Counted from the stretch's first letter, positions 27,929 through 37,796 are shown. The stretch: DNA of 64,000 nt from Anabaena sp. UHCC 0204 (GCF_009711975.1 NZ_VIKW01000018.1:48724-112723), one strand, 5' to 3'. Notes: generated by a model from the letters alone, not told the origin. Program-made: numbers and translations.

Positions 27929-28648
27929 TTAACTTTTCTTGAATCCCTTAAACCAAGAGCCAAAGGGACAACTACTGCCCTTATTTTCACTATTTTCTAG
28001 TTTGCCACCTGCTGTCAGATTTTCTAAGAACAGGGCATTATCAAAATAGTGTTCTAAGGAAACTACTTTTAAATCATCGGTAACTTGAGCTACACTCATA
28101 CCGATAATTTCTACTGTTTTCCCTGTTGGTGCATAACCTTTGTATGTACCCTGAAAGTGTCCCCAGTGTCGCCATTTAAATGTAACATTGGGAGGACCCG
28201 AATAAACTGCCAATACTTCCCAGGGGAATCCTTGGGGAAAGGTACTATGAAAGATATCATGGGATGATTCAAAACTTTCTTCTGAAGCTTTGTAATGTTC
28301 AGAATCAGCCATAAATAAATTATAAGTACCTTTAGCTCCTAAATCGGCAGCGGTATATTCTTGACCACCATTGCTACTTACCCGGAATTTGTCATTAACG
28401 ATAGATAACCACTGTTGGGGGTTAATTTTCCATGAGGCTTCCATTTCAAGGGTTCTTACCAGGTTTTCGACGATCGCTTCCAGTGTACCGTCCAGATGAT
28501 TGTGGATGCTCTCTTTGGCTAGGTTTTCCCGTGAACGGCTATAGTCAGGAGGTTTTTGAGAGCGCCATTGAGCATCAGTGCTGGCTGCGATTACTTGATC
28601 TCGGTCTTGTACCCATAAGGGTAGGTTGTTAGACTGTTGAGAAGTCAT
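27929..28648 (-). CDS. SnoaL-like/NTF2-fold protein
   Basis: 239 residues. The central part (about 60-210) reads as a cone-shaped NTF2-like fold with a strand pattern ending in GKTVEIIGMSVAQVTDDLKVVSLEHYFDN, as in SnoaL-like ester cyclases. His and Trp in FKWRHWGHFQG could line the pocket. A short C-terminal tail, SSCPFGSWFKGFKKS, is unusual and may be an anchoring motif. Substrate and pathway are unknown. Confidence 0.65.
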   Translation of the reverse strand: MTSQQSNNLPLWVQDRDQVIAASTDAQWRSQKPPDYSRSRENLAKESIHNHLDGTLEAIVENLVRTLEMEASWKINPQQWLSIVNDKFRVSSNGGQEYTAADLGAKGTYNLFMADSEHYKASEESFESSHDIFHSTFPQGFPWEVLAVYSGPPNVTFKWRHWGHFQGTYKGYAPTGKTVEIIGMSVAQVTDDLKVVSLEHYFDNALFLENLTAGGKLENSENKGSSCPFGSWFKGFKKS

Positions 28649-28776
28649 AGTAGTTTGAAGTTTCCAAATTTGACTTTTGAGGATTTCGCAGCTAACACCC
28701 CTCTGGAAGAAATTAAAAATTGGGAATTAAAAATTAAAAAAACAGAACATCTTTTTAATTTTTAATTGTTTAATTT

Positions 28777-29502
28777 TTAATGGGAACGCAGTGACATGGC
28801 TTCTTTCATTTCTCGGACTGCTCTTTCTATACCTACTAAAGCTGCCCGACTAATTATAGTATGACCAATGTTGAGTTCTTCCATACCTGGAAGGGCAGCT
28901 ATGGGGTAAACGTTCCAGTATGTGAGTCCATGACCGGCATTCACACGCAAACCAGCTTTAATCGCTTTTTCACAGCCTTGGGCTAATAAAGCTAGTTCTT
29001 TTTGGCGAGTTGTTTCATCCTTGGCTTCTGCATATTGTCCTGTATGCAGTTCGATGAATTTCGCTTTGATCTTGACAGATGCCTCAATTTGTGGTGGTTC
29101 GGCATCAATAAACAAACTCACGGGAATGCCAGCATTTTGCAATTGATCAACTATTTTTCCTATTCTAGCAATTTGTCCGACAATATTTAAACCACCTTCT
29201 GTAGTAATTTCTTCCCGTTTTTCAGGAACTAAGGTGACGTAATCGGGTTTGATGTCTAGGGCTATGGCTAACATTTCTTCGGTGGCTGCCATTTCTAAAT
29301 TGAGATGGGTTCTCACTGTTTGCCGTAATAGACGCACATCTCGATCTTGAATATGTCTTCTATCTTCGCGCAAATGGGCAGTAATTCCGTCTGCACCTGC
29401 GAGTTCTGCTAATATAGCTGCTGCTATGGGATCTGGTTCTACTGTCCGCCGTGCTTGACGAATAGTAGCGATATGGTCAATATTAACACCGAGTGTAGGC
29501 AC
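28777..29502 (-). CDS. pdxJ: Pyridoxine 5'-phosphate synthase
   Basis: 241-residue TIM-barrel enzyme condensing 1-deoxyxylulose 5-phosphate with 3-amino-2-oxopropyl phosphate in vitamin B6 synthesis. The start [32 protein letters not shown] and [12 protein letters not shown] (catalytic Glu and His regions) are all canonical. It implies the DXP-dependent B6 route. Spacing to the SnoaL-like gene is 128 bp of AT-rich, repeat-like text. Confidence 0.95.
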   Translation of the reverse strand: MPTLGVNIDHIATIRQARRTVEPDPIAAAILAELAGADGITAHLREDRRHIQDRDVRLLRQTVRTHLNLEMAATEEMLAIALDIKPDYVTLVPEKREEITTEGGLNIVGQIARIGKIVDQLQNAGIPVSLFIDAEPPQIEASVKIKAKFIELHTGQYAEAKDETTRQKELALLAQGCEKAIKAGLRVNAGHGLTYWNVYPIAALPGMEELNIGHTIISRAALVGIERAVREMKEAMSLRSH

Positions 29503-29939
29503 GTCTGGTTTCTCCTGTTGTACTGTTTTCAGATGTTGATTTTAGCGGAAATTAAAAAGACAAAATAAGTATAAATTGCCATAAAAATTATAGATACAGC
29601 AGATTGTAGATAGATGAGGTTCACCAACACAATATTAACTACACTTTTTCAGTGAATTCCCTGATTATTTAGTTTCTTAATTTGCGTAAAAATAAAGTAT
29701 TATCTTAACGTCACACTTACATCCATACGAAAAACCTCAAATATCATTCATATCTAGAAGCTGATTTTCGAGTTACTTGCAAGTATTGTAGCCAAAATAG
29801 TTAGAGCTACGCGGCTATATGAAGTAAAAAGTCTAAGCAGGCTTTACTTTTTACTATATCCATGTTTCCATTTCCTGATAATCTTCAGATAATTTCTTTT
29901 TCGAGTTATCCAGAATTGTAATATTTGAGACAGGCATCA
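29503..29939. promoter_or_regulatory. Divergent region pdxJ / mscS with hairpin
   Basis: About 440 bp without a gene. A perfect 10-bp stem AGTAAAAAGT (29823-29832) and ACTTTTTACT (29846-29855) with a 13-base loop lies about 85 bp before the mscS start. It may be a regulatory hairpin or a mobile relic. No known operator is recognised. Confidence 0.4.
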
Positions 29940-31598
29940 ATGATTTATATCCTTGCTCAAGCAGCATCACCATCGCCAACTACTGATACTGTATCCGCAG
30001 CGTTATTAGTTACACCAAATGCGGTGCAGATAGGTGCATTTTTGTCCACATTAGGTTTATGTGCGGGAGTTTCTTTTTTACTTTATATAGGATTATTCTA
30101 TATCCTGCGATCGCTAGTTCGTAAATGGGAAAAGGATACATTACTACTAATTCTTGGTATTTCCCAAACTCCTCTAACTATCATTTTTATCCTTACCAGT
30201 CTTAAATTTTCTCTCCTCCATTTAAATAGTGCTGGAGTCTTCATAGACTGGATTCAAAGGGGGCTTACGGCTTTTCTGATAGGAGCTTTTACTTATTGGT
30301 TTACCCAGCTATTTAATGAAGCAGCAGTATCCTCTTTGAAAGCCTATGCGAGGAAAACAGAGGCTGTTTGGGATGATGTTTTAATCCCACTTCTACAAAA
30401 TTTCATCCCTGTAATTACATATATTATTGGCATCTCTCTATTTTTCACTACACTGGGTGTAGATTTAACAGGAATAGGATTAGCATTAGGTAGTATCACA
30501 GTAGTTTTGGGATTAGCTGTCAAAGATATCCTCAGTAACTTCTTTAGTGGTTTAGTTCTATTAGTTGATACACCCTTTAAGTTTGGAGATGTGATCACTA
30601 CTTCTGATGGTTCATTAGCAATTATCAAACAAATTGGCATTCGGGTGACAAAGTTGTATTTAATTGAACAACATTGTGAACTTTATATGCCTAATGCGGC
30701 TTTAGGAAATCAAAGTATTACTAACCTCAGTCGTCCGACTACTCACTATGCTTATACAATTAAAGTAGCAGTAAGAATTGATGCTGATTCAGTTGTAGCT
30801 ACAAATATTCTCAAAGAAATTGTTGCTGGACATCCCGATACTTTAGCTAATTTTGATGAGAAAATAAAATCATTAGATAGCTTCTATGGTTTGAAAGAAG
30901 CTGAGGAAGATAAGCTTTCTAAAAAAGATGCAGGACGTAAACGTATCTCACTGGAGAAAGAAGTAAATCTTCAGTTAAAGAAAATCCACACTGCTTTTGA
31001 GGAGTTAATTGCAGAAATTAAACTTCTGGAAAAGGGTGGATTAGATACACAAGAACTGAGAAGTCTTCAAAAAAACTATATAGAGGTATTAAATTTAGTA
31101 GGAATGGTTATTCTTACTGAACGCAAGGGTAAAAGACAACGTTCCTGGCTAGAAGAAGAACAAGTATCAATTGGTAAACAAAACCTCATTAGCTTAGTGA
31201 GATTTTGGTATGAAACCTGGTTACAAGATCCAGATTTAGTAGCGGAAGACAGCACTATTTTGCCAGATGAATGGGAACAAAAAATTGAAGTCTTAAAAAT
31301 TAAACTGAATAAATTATTTCAGAAAATTTCTAATCCAGGAGTTGATGAAACTAGGTTAGATGACTACGCAGCAAAATTGTTAGATTGGTTAGAAACTAAC
31401 TTTAAAGAGTCATCTACTGCTTGGAAAGAACCACAAATTCAAATTACGGATATCCAAGGTTCTTCTATGCAATTTTCTGTGAGGTTCTACATTGATAATA
31501 TTCAATTAGAACATTGGCGACGTGGGGAAAGAGTAAAAAATGAAGTGCGTCGAGAAATGATTCGGCGCTTGAGACTGGCTCATATCTACACTGGTTAA
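29940..31598 (+). CDS. Mechanosensitive ion channel (MscS family)
   Basis: 552-residue small-conductance-type channel. After about five N-terminal membrane helices comes the pore-lining helix region GIGLALGSITVVLGLAVKDILSNFFSG and then the MscS beta domain (FKFGDVITTSDG, LYMPNAALGN). A long helical cytoplasmic insertion (about residues 325-500) is larger than in E. coli MscS. The ATG at 29940 replaces a TTG five codons upstream. The role is osmotic pressure release, possibly modulated by the insertion. Confidence 0.88.
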   Translation: MIYILAQAASPSPTTDTVSAALLVTPNAVQIGAFLSTLGLCAGVSFLLYIGLFYILRSLVRKWEKDTLLLILGISQTPLTIIFILTSLKFSLLHLNSAGVFIDWIQRGLTAFLIGAFTYWFTQLFNEAAVSSLKAYARKTEAVWDDVLIPLLQNFIPVITYIIGISLFFTTLGVDLTGIGLALGSITVVLGLAVKDILSNFFSGLVLLVDTPFKFGDVITTSDGSLAIIKQIGIRVTKLYLIEQHCELYMPNAALGNQSITNLSRPTTHYAYTIKVAVRIDADSVVATNILKEIVAGHPDTLANFDEKIKSLDSFYGLKEAEEDKLSKKDAGRKRISLEKEVNLQLKKIHTAFEELIAEIKLLEKGGLDTQELRSLQKNYIEVLNLVGMVILTERKGKRQRSWLEEEQVSIGKQNLISLVRFWYETWLQDPDLVAEDSTILPDEWEQKIEVLKIKLNKLFQKISNPGVDETRLDDYAAKLLDWLETNFKESSTAWKEPQIQITDIQGSSMQFSVRFYIDNIQLEHWRRGERVKNEVRREMIRRLRLAHIYTG

Positions 31599-31610
31599 AT
31601 AGTCCCAAGG

Positions 31611-31666
31611 TTAGTAGTCAGGAGTTAGATTTTTGTTTTGAGAACTAATTCCCTGACTACTAACTC
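31611..31666. terminator. Long inverted repeat behind mscS
   Basis: GGTTAGTAGTCAGGAGTTAG and its inverted counterpart ending CCCTGACTACTAAC pair around a short T-rich loop. The repeat starts about a dozen bases after the mscS stop codon. Its sequence (TAGTCAGGAG) resembles the heptanucleotide repeats, so it may be derived from them. Confidence 0.5.
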
Positions 31667-31746
31667 AAGGTTAAAGATTTTTACAAAAGTCCGGGTAGAT
31701 TATAATGTAGAGATTGAGGGCTTGATCAAAAAGGTGATAATCACTC

Positions 31747-32535
31747 ATGACTACCGACAACAATCTAGCCATTGTGGAAGTGGAATGGGAACCCCATGAC
31801 CCACCTACAGATTTAATATTTGATGATGGTGAACCCTTGGAATCAAATCGTCACCGTATTGCCATGAATGTCCTGATTCGGTCATTGCAGCAGCTTTGGT
31901 CTGACCGCAATGATTATTTTACTGGCGGCAATATGTTTATTTACTACAGTAGTACCCAGATTCGCAATCGTGATTTTCGTGGTCCTGATTTTTTTGCTGT
32001 TCTCAATGTTGATGGTAATAAATCTAGGCAAGGTTGGGTAGTTTGGGAAGAAAATGGTCGCTATCCTGATGTGATTGTGGAATTAATGTCACCGTCTACA
32101 GCAGGAATAGACAAAGGTATTAAGAAAGACCTTTATGAACAGACTTTCCGCACCTCAGATTATTTTGTTTATAACCCATTTGATCCTAATTCTTTACAAG
32201 GATGGCATTTAGATGATAACCAACAGTATCAACTGTTAACTCCCAATGAAAATGGTTGGCTTTGGTGTAGACGTTTGGGTTTATGGTTGGGAACTTGGGA
32301 AGGAACTATAGATAGGGAAACTGCGATTTGGGTAAGGTTTTATGATGTTGCTGGGAATATAGTTTTGTTACCAGAGGAAGCAGCTAAATTACGGGAGGAA
32401 GAAGCTAAATTACGAGAGGAAGCAGCTAAATTACGAGAGGAAGCAGCTAAATTACGAGAGGAAGAAGCTCAGGCAAAAACGGCTAAATTGGCTGCTAGAT
32501 TAAGAGAATTGGGTGAAGATCCAGATATGTTTTGA
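31747..32535 (+). CDS. Uma2-family (PD-(D/E)xK fold) protein with coiled-coil tail
   Basis: 262 residues. The N-terminal 190 residues form the Uma2/DUF820 restriction-endonuclease-like fold, with PDFFAV, YPDVIVELMSPS and DLYEQTFRTSDYFVYNP as the typical acidic/basic active-site neighbourhood. The C-terminus is a tandem heptad coiled coil (EAAKLRE repeated about five times) ending GEDPDMF. Uma2 genes are extremely numerous in cyanobacteria and their function is unresolved. It is preceded by a gene-free spacer and followed by a terminator. Confidence 0.8.
   Translation: MTTDNNLAIVEVEWEPHDPPTDLIFDDGEPLESNRHRIAMNVLIRSLQQLWSDRNDYFTGGNMFIYYSSTQIRNRDFRGPDFFAVLNVDGNKSRQGWVVWEENGRYPDVIVELMSPSTAGIDKGIKKDLYEQTFRTSDYFVYNPFDPNSLQGWHLDDNQQYQLLTPNENGWLWCRRLGLWLGTWEGTIDRETAIWVRFYDVAGNIVLLPEEAAKLREEEAKLREEAAKLREEAAKLREEEAQAKTAKLAARLRELGEDPDMF
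32373..32466 (+). repeat. 21-bp in-frame repeats in the Uma2 tail
   Basis: About four and a half copies of a 21-bp unit beginning GAAGCAGCTAAATTACGAGA encode seven-residue EAAKLRE units. The near identity at the nucleotide level implies recent expansion, so copy number may vary between strains. Confidence 0.75.
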
Positions 32536-32560
32536 TATATTTTCTGGAGAATAAATCTAG

Positions 32561-32586
32561 GTTGGGTTGACATTAAAAAACCCAAC
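32561..32586 (+). terminator. Terminator behind the Uma2 gene
   Basis: GTTGGGTT and AACCCAAC form an 8-bp stem with a ten-base loop, followed within a few bases by seven T. It lies 25 bp past the Uma2 stop codon, between convergent genes. Confidence 0.75.
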
Positions 32587-32598
32587 ATCAAACTTTTT

Positions 32599-33381
32599 TT
32601 AACTTGAAGCACTGGTGTAAAACCGTAATGCAAAGCGCCAAAATCGTGTGGAAATGAAAAACAATAATATAGCCAAAAATACTGTGCCTATTAACCAAGT
32701 AAATTGAATTTGACCTAATATTATTTGGGCAGGAACTGTGGTTAAAAAAACAACTGGTACTATGAAGGTAAAGAAAAGGCGGTAAGTAGCTGGGTAGGCG
32801 CTAATTGGATATCGGCCAGCTTCTAAAAATCCCTTTAATACTTCTGTCAGATTATATATTTTTACAAACCAAATGCTAGTTGCTCCTAATATGAACCAGA
32901 GGCTGTAAAGAATAACTAAACCACAAGCTAAAGGAAGGATACCAAGTAAATATTTGTCAATTCCTAAGCCGAGTTTTTTACCAGCATAGCCAATAATAAG
33001 TAACCCAAAGATTAAATCTGGTATTCCCCAAAGAGAAAGGGTATGGATAGATAACCAAAACTGACTACGAATAGGTTTTAATAATACAAAGTCTAAAGTC
33101 CCTTCCTGGACATGACGCACAATTCGGTTTAAGTTAGGAGCGAGAAATGTTGCTGAAAAGCCTTGTAGTAAGGTGAAAATTCCTAATATGATTAGGGCTG
33201 CGTCCCATGACCAACCTGTAAAGGTGTAACCTGTGCGGTAAAAAAGGAACAAACTGAAAAGACTACCTACCAAATTACCTAAACTACTAACAGCAGCAAT
33301 GATAAAATTGATACGATATTCCATTTCGGATGCGATCGCTGCACTCCAAAACAATCTTAGCACTTTTAAATATCTTTGCAT
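32599..33381 (-). CDS. ABC-2 type transporter permease
   Basis: 260 residues with six membrane helices and the ABC-2/DUF990-type pattern: VRHVQEGTLDFVLLKPIRSQFWLS in the cytoplasmic loop and a C-terminal helix ending FRFY-like. Such subunits work with an ATPase and a paired permease in export of unknown substrates. None is adjacent. The ATG at 33381 follows AGAGGG closely; an upstream TTG would add six residues. Confidence 0.75.
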   Translation of the reverse strand: MQRYLKVLRLFWSAAIASEMEYRINFIIAAVSSLGNLVGSLFSLFLFYRTGYTFTGWSWDAALIILGIFTLLQGFSATFLAPNLNRIVRHVQEGTLDFVLLKPIRSQFWLSIHTLSLWGIPDLIFGLLIIGYAGKKLGLGIDKYLLGILPLACGLVILYSLWFILGATSIWFVKIYNLTEVLKGFLEAGRYPISAYPATYRLFFTFIVPVVFLTTVPAQIILGQIQFTWLIGTVFLAILLFFISTRFWRFALRFYTSASS

Positions 33382-33615
33382 TTTCCCTCTGTTAACCAAT
33401 ACCTACACAATAAAATAAATTTATCCAAACTTAATATAATTTTTTATTTTTATAAATTTAGGAAGGTTAAGATGTTGGATGCAACATTACCTATAATTAT
33501 TCATGTAATTAAAAAAGTAACCCTCCATAAATCATAATGAAATCTGCAACTTAAAGTTTATTCTTTAAGTTAGACTATTTTGAATGTATCACTTAAACCA
33601 AATTCACCGCAATAT

Positions 33616-34239
33616 ATGGCTAAACTTTCTAACGAATTACAACGCTATTTTTTTGATGAAGAAAGACCGGAAAAGGTAAATTTAGCAGATATTTTGTTAT
33701 TAGCTCAAGAAAGAATTTTTGGGTTTTTGTTGGTGATTTTGTCCCTACCTTCAGCTTTACCAGTTCCTGCACCTGGTTACTCTGTTCCTTTTGGTATTCT
33801 AATTTTTATTCTGGCTGCACAGTTAATTGCAGGTGCAAAAACCCCTTGGCTACCTCAAAAGATGCTTAATCATCCTCTGCAACTATCTACGGTTCGGGGA
33901 TTTTTGAAAGCGGGACTACCTTGGTTGCGAAGAATTGAAGCGATCGCTCGTCCGCGTCTATCTTATATTTGTACCACATTACCAGGTAGAATTACTATTG
34001 GTTGTGCGATCGCTCTCATGGCCATTTCGATGATGATTCCTATCCCTGGGACTAACACTTTACCAGCAATGGGTGTTTTTGTTACTGCTTTTGGGTTATC
34101 AGAAGATGATGGTGCTATCAGTTTAGGTGGTTTAGTTTTGTGTCTCATGGGAGCAATTTTAACTACCTCTATTCTATTTGCTTTGATGTGGGGTGGTTCT
34201 AGTCTTTTGGATATGATCAAAACTTGGTTAGGAAGGTAA
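33616..34239 (+). CDS. ExoD-family membrane protein
   Basis: About 207 residues from the ATG at 33616; a TTG 12 codons upstream is an alternative start. After a helical cytosolic N-terminus come several membrane helices with the ExoD signature PSALPVPAPGYSVPFGI and the mirrored MMIPIPGTNTLPAMGVF. The family was named from a Rhizobium exopolysaccharide/alkali-tolerance locus, but the biochemical role is unknown. It is followed by an ABC exporter on the same strand. Confidence 0.75.
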   Translation: MAKLSNELQRYFFDEERPEKVNLADILLLAQERIFGFLLVILSLPSALPVPAPGYSVPFGILIFILAAQLIAGAKTPWLPQKMLNHPLQLSTVRGFLKAGLPWLRRIEAIARPRLSYICTTLPGRITIGCAIALMAISMMIPIPGTNTLPAMGVFVTAFGLSEDDGAISLGGLVLCLMGAILTTSILFALMWGGSSLLDMIKTWLGR

Positions 34240-34319
34240 TTTTATTACTTCCAATTACCAAATGAAACCAAAAGCTGGTAGCGTCAAACAAAGGAAAATA
34301 TTTTTGTGGATGTTACGAC

Positions 34320-36044
34320 TTGAAAACACGTTCTAATTATTGGCAACTTTTACCCTATATCCGCACCCAGTGGGAAACTATCACTAAGGGTTTTGTGGGG
34401 ATTTTGGGATATGTACTGGCAACTTTAACCCTGATTAATGTCGCGGGTAAGTTGGCAGTTCCTTTTGGAGATGGTAATGTATTAGCGATCGCTCAATTAA
34501 CGGGAATTAGTGCTTTAGTATTTCTTGTCAGAGGCTTTTTTCAATCTGTGCAAGATTTATATATGGCCAGGGCAGCTTTAAGGATAGCTTTTTATCTCCG
34601 TCAACAGGTTTATACACATTTACAAAAACTCAACCTCAGCTATTTTGAAACTGCTAAAGCTGGGGATTTATCTTATCGTCTTACGGAAGATGTTGATCGG
34701 GTTGGGGAAGTTATTAATAAGCTGTTTCATGATTTTGCTCCCTGTGTTTTGCAGCTAATTGCTATTCCCATTTACATGATTTATTTGAATTGGCAACTTA
34801 CCTTAGCGACGGTAATTGTTGCTCCAATTATGGGAATTTTAATTGGTTGGTTTGGGGAAAGATTACGTAAATATTCTCTCAAAAGTCAAAGTCGTATTTC
34901 TGATTTATCTGCTATTTTAACGGAAGTTTTCAGCGGGATTCGGTTAATCCAAGCTTTTGCAGCCGAAAAATATGAAATTGATAGATTTAGTCATGAAGCA
35001 GAACGCAGTTTTAAAGCTAAATACTCAACAGAAAGATTAAAGGCTATTCAAATTCCCATTGTGGGTTTTTTAGAAGCTGTGAGTGCCTTATCTTTGCTGA
35101 TGGTTGGAACTTGGCAAATATCTCAACGCAATTTAACGGTAGGTGAATTTTTTAGTTATTTAACAGCAGCAGCTTTGTTAATTGATCCTATTGGTCATAC
35201 TACCAATAACTATAATGAATTTAAACAAGGTGAGGCATCGGTTGACCGAGTTTTTGAGTTATTAGCAATTCAACCAACGGTATTAGAAAAAACGAATGCT
35301 ATTAACCTGCCGGCTGTTAATGGCAAAGTTGAATATTGCAATATCACTTTTGCCTATAAATCAGGAGAACCTGTATTAAATAATATTAGTTTATTAGTAA
35401 TGCCAGGTCAAGCGATCGCTCTAGTTGGTGCTTCTGGGGCTGGTAAAACTACTTTTGTAAATCTCTTACCTCGATTCTATGATCCTGAAGTTGGGGACAT
35501 TTTCATAGATGGTGTAAATATCCGAGATGTGACTTTAAATAGTTTAAGAAAACAAATTGGTATTGTTCCTCAAGAAACAATTATGTTTTCAGGAACTATT
35601 GCCCAAAATATCGCTTTTGGACAAAAGAATTTTGATATTGAAGCAGTGGAAGCAGCGGCAAAAATTGCCAATGCTCATCAATTTATTCAGCAATTACCAG
35701 AAGGTTATCATACTTGGGTCGGTGAGCGGGGTGTGAATTTATCAGGGGGACAAAGACAACGAATTGCGATCGCTCGTGCAGTCCTTCTTAACCCACAAAT
35801 TTTGATACTTGATGAAGCAACATCGGCGTTAGATTCAGAATCAGAAGCTTTGGTACAAGAGGCTTTAGAGAGATTGATGGAAAAACGCACGGTGTTAATT
35901 ATTGCCCATAGATTATCAACAGTGCGGAAGTGCGATCGCATTTTGGTTTTGGAAAAAGGGCAAATTGTCGAATCAGGAAATCATGAGGAATTATTAGGTT
36001 TAGAGGGGAGATATGCACGGTATTATGCTCAACAGTTTTCTTGA
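34320..36044 (+). CDS. ABC exporter, fused membrane and ATPase domains
   Basis: 574-residue half-transporter of type IV (MsbA/HepA-like). Residues 1-320 form six membrane helices, and residues 335-570 form the ATPase with Walker A GASGAGKTT, Q-loop IVPQETIMFSG, signature LSGGQRQR, Walker B ILILDEATSALD and the H-loop IAHRLST. It acts as a homodimer or with another half. A TTG start is proposed because no in-frame ATG is placed well; homologues start with similar MKTRSNYWQLLPY. Lipid, polysaccharide or peptide export are possible. Confidence 0.83.
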   Translation: MKTRSNYWQLLPYIRTQWETITKGFVGILGYVLATLTLINVAGKLAVPFGDGNVLAIAQLTGISALVFLVRGFFQSVQDLYMARAALRIAFYLRQQVYTHLQKLNLSYFETAKAGDLSYRLTEDVDRVGEVINKLFHDFAPCVLQLIAIPIYMIYLNWQLTLATVIVAPIMGILIGWFGERLRKYSLKSQSRISDLSAILTEVFSGIRLIQAFAAEKYEIDRFSHEAERSFKAKYSTERLKAIQIPIVGFLEAVSALSLLMVGTWQISQRNLTVGEFFSYLTAAALLIDPIGHTTNNYNEFKQGEASVDRVFELLAIQPTVLEKTNAINLPAVNGKVEYCNITFAYKSGEPVLNNISLLVMPGQAIALVGASGAGKTTFVNLLPRFYDPEVGDIFIDGVNIRDVTLNSLRKQIGIVPQETIMFSGTIAQNIAFGQKNFDIEAVEAAAKIANAHQFIQQLPEGYHTWVGERGVNLSGGQRQRIAIARAVLLNPQILILDEATSALDSESEALVQEALERLMEKRTVLIIAHRLSTVRKCDRILVLEKGQIVESGNHEELLGLEGRYARYYAQQFS

Positions 36045-36135
36045 CAATTTTTTGATGTTGGGCTGTTAAGCAACTATATTCTGGTAGTTAAGTTACAGTG
36101 GTAGTAAAGTTGATTAATGGGAGTACACCTCAAAG

Positions 36136-36603
36136 ATGTCTAATAAACTATATGATAGCGATTTGCAATTATGGATTGAGCAAACAATTCAACAATTACA
36201 AAATCGTGAATTTACATCCCTGGATATTGAGAATTTAATTGAGGAGTTAGTTGATTTGGGTAAGTCAGAGAAGAATACACTCAAAAGTAATCTGAAAATA
36301 TTATTAGCTCACTTACTCAAATTAAAAATTCAGCATGATGTACCCGATACCATGAAAACAAGTTGGTATAGTTCTGTTGTGGAACATCGTCAACGGGTTT
36401 TAGATAATCTTGAAGATACTCCATCTCTAAAAAGTTTTTTAATAGAAGCAGTAGAAAAAGCCTATCCTGATGGGCGTAAATTGGCAATTAAGGAGGGTAA
36501 ATTGGCTAAATTTGGGGTTAGTGTACCGCAAGAGAGTGAATATCCTATAATTTGTCCTTTTGAGATAGAGGAAATTCTAGATGAGGATTTTTATGGGGTA
36601 TAA
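36136..36603 (+). CDS. DUF29-family protein
   Basis: 155 residues of the DUF29 family: YDSDLQLWIEQTIQQLQNREFTSLDIENLIEELVDLGKSEK in the N-terminal helical half, then LLAHLLKLKIQ and the HRQRVLDNLEDTPSLK segment. It is soluble and mainly helical. The family is greatly expanded in cyanobacteria, has no known function, and is suspected to be toxin-antitoxin or mobile-associated. No partner gene is adjacent. Confidence 0.85.
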   Translation: MSNKLYDSDLQLWIEQTIQQLQNREFTSLDIENLIEELVDLGKSEKNTLKSNLKILLAHLLKLKIQHDVPDTMKTSWYSSVVEHRQRVLDNLEDTPSLKSFLIEAVEKAYPDGRKLAIKEGKLAKFGVSVPQESEYPIICPFEIEEILDEDFYGV

Positions 36604-36763
36604 AAGCGATATTTTTTGCTATACCTTGATGAAGGATAATTCATGAATTACTTCTACTTTGATTCTGTTTTGAAAAATTCCTGTAACTAAAAACGAAATT
36701 TCATATTTTAAATAGAATAAATAAACAAAAAACAGTCGCTGAGAACCGACTTTAGCTATTAGA

Positions 36764-36790
36764 CAGGAAATTTATTTCCTGGATTTTTTA
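36764..36790 (+). terminator. Stem-loop with T-run behind the DUF29 gene
   Basis: CAGGAAA and TTTCCTG flank a TTTA loop, followed by GATTTTTTA. It is 160 bp past the DUF29 stop codon and 50 bp before the next gene, so it ends the DUF29 transcript or is part of the next leader. Confidence 0.6.
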
Positions 36791-36840
36791 TAGAATCAAA
36801 CGATTTAACTTCATTATTTTACCAAATTAATTCACTACCA

Positions 36841-37728
36841 ATGACAAGAAAAATCTTAACTGGAATCAGTTCTACAGCCTATGAACACCCTTTTGATCGT
36901 AAAGCGTTGGCTTCTTTACAAAATATGCCTGGTGTCTCCCCTTTACTTAAAAAAGTAAACGAATATGGTATTGATCGTTTGCTGAGATTACAAAGTCTTG
37001 GTAGTGAAATTAGAGTCACACCCCGAAATTTCCCCCAATTATATCAACCATTTTTAGAAGCTTGCCAAGTTCTTGATATTGCTACTGTTCCTGAATTGTA
37101 TTTATTTCGAGGTACAGGACATATTAAAACCTATATTATTGGCGTAGAAAAAACCATTGTGAGGATTAATCTTGATGGGATGGAATGGTTGAATTATGAT
37201 GAGTTGTTGTTTATTTTTGGATACGAAATTGCTCGGATTAAAAGTCAGCATATCATTTATCATCAAATGTCAATTGTCATGCCAGCATTAAAAATGTGGT
37301 TAAGTAGTACCACTCTAGGAATAGGCGGATTGGTAGCTGGTGGTGTAGAATTGGCATTATATAATTGGGTGATGATGGCAAAGTTTACAGCAGATCGGGC
37401 TGGTTTATTAACTTGTCAGGATGTGAATGTCGCCACTACTGCACTAATGAAACTGGCAGGTTTACCGGAAGAGTATTTAACTACTGATGTGATCGAAGAT
37501 TTCTTAATTCAATCCCGCGAGTTTGCAGCTAATAGTTTTGATAGTCTTGATCAAGTTACAAAAATATTAAGTTATTCAGAATCTAGTCTTTCTTGGTTGG
37601 TGATGCGGACTGGTGAATTATTAAAATGGGTTGATTCTGGAGAATATGAACATTTAATTCAAGCAGAGAATCTCAAACCACCGGAAACGGAAGAAAAAGA
37701 AGGATGGAATTTTTTGACCTCTTGGTGA
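36841..37728 (+). CDS. M48-like protein lacking the zinc site
   Basis: 295 residues with the layout of cyanobacterial M48 (HtpX/Ste24-like) peptidases: helical N-terminus, RITPRNFPQLY-type segment, hydrophobic hairpin and the downstream ADRAGLLTCQD signature. The position of the HExxH zinc motif reads FGYEIARIKSQH, so Tyr128 and Arg132 replace both histidines, while the Glu remains. The product is therefore predicted to be a catalytically dead homologue, possibly a regulator or scaffold. The reading frame is fully open and looks functional. Confidence 0.75.
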   Translation: MTRKILTGISSTAYEHPFDRKALASLQNMPGVSPLLKKVNEYGIDRLLRLQSLGSEIRVTPRNFPQLYQPFLEACQVLDIATVPELYLFRGTGHIKTYIIGVEKTIVRINLDGMEWLNYDELLFIFGYEIARIKSQHIIYHQMSIVMPALKMWLSSTTLGIGGLVAGGVELALYNWVMMAKFTADRAGLLTCQDVNVATTALMKLAGLPEEYLTTDVIEDFLIQSREFAANSFDSLDQVTKILSYSESSLSWLVMRTGELLKWVDSGEYEHLIQAENLKPPETEEKEGWNFLTSW

Positions 37729-37745
37729 TGAAAATAAAAGCTAAT

Positions 37746-37781
37746 ACGATTGCCTCTAATACTTTGCTATGAGGCAATCGT
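37746..37781. terminator. Bidirectional terminator between convergent genes
   Basis: ACGATTGCCTC and GAGGCAATCGT form a perfect 11-bp stem with a 14-base loop, 17 bp after the M48-like stop codon and before the ROK kinase stop. T-rich text on both sides suits either direction. Confidence 0.75.
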
Positions 37782-37796
37782 AATTTTAAGTTTTGC

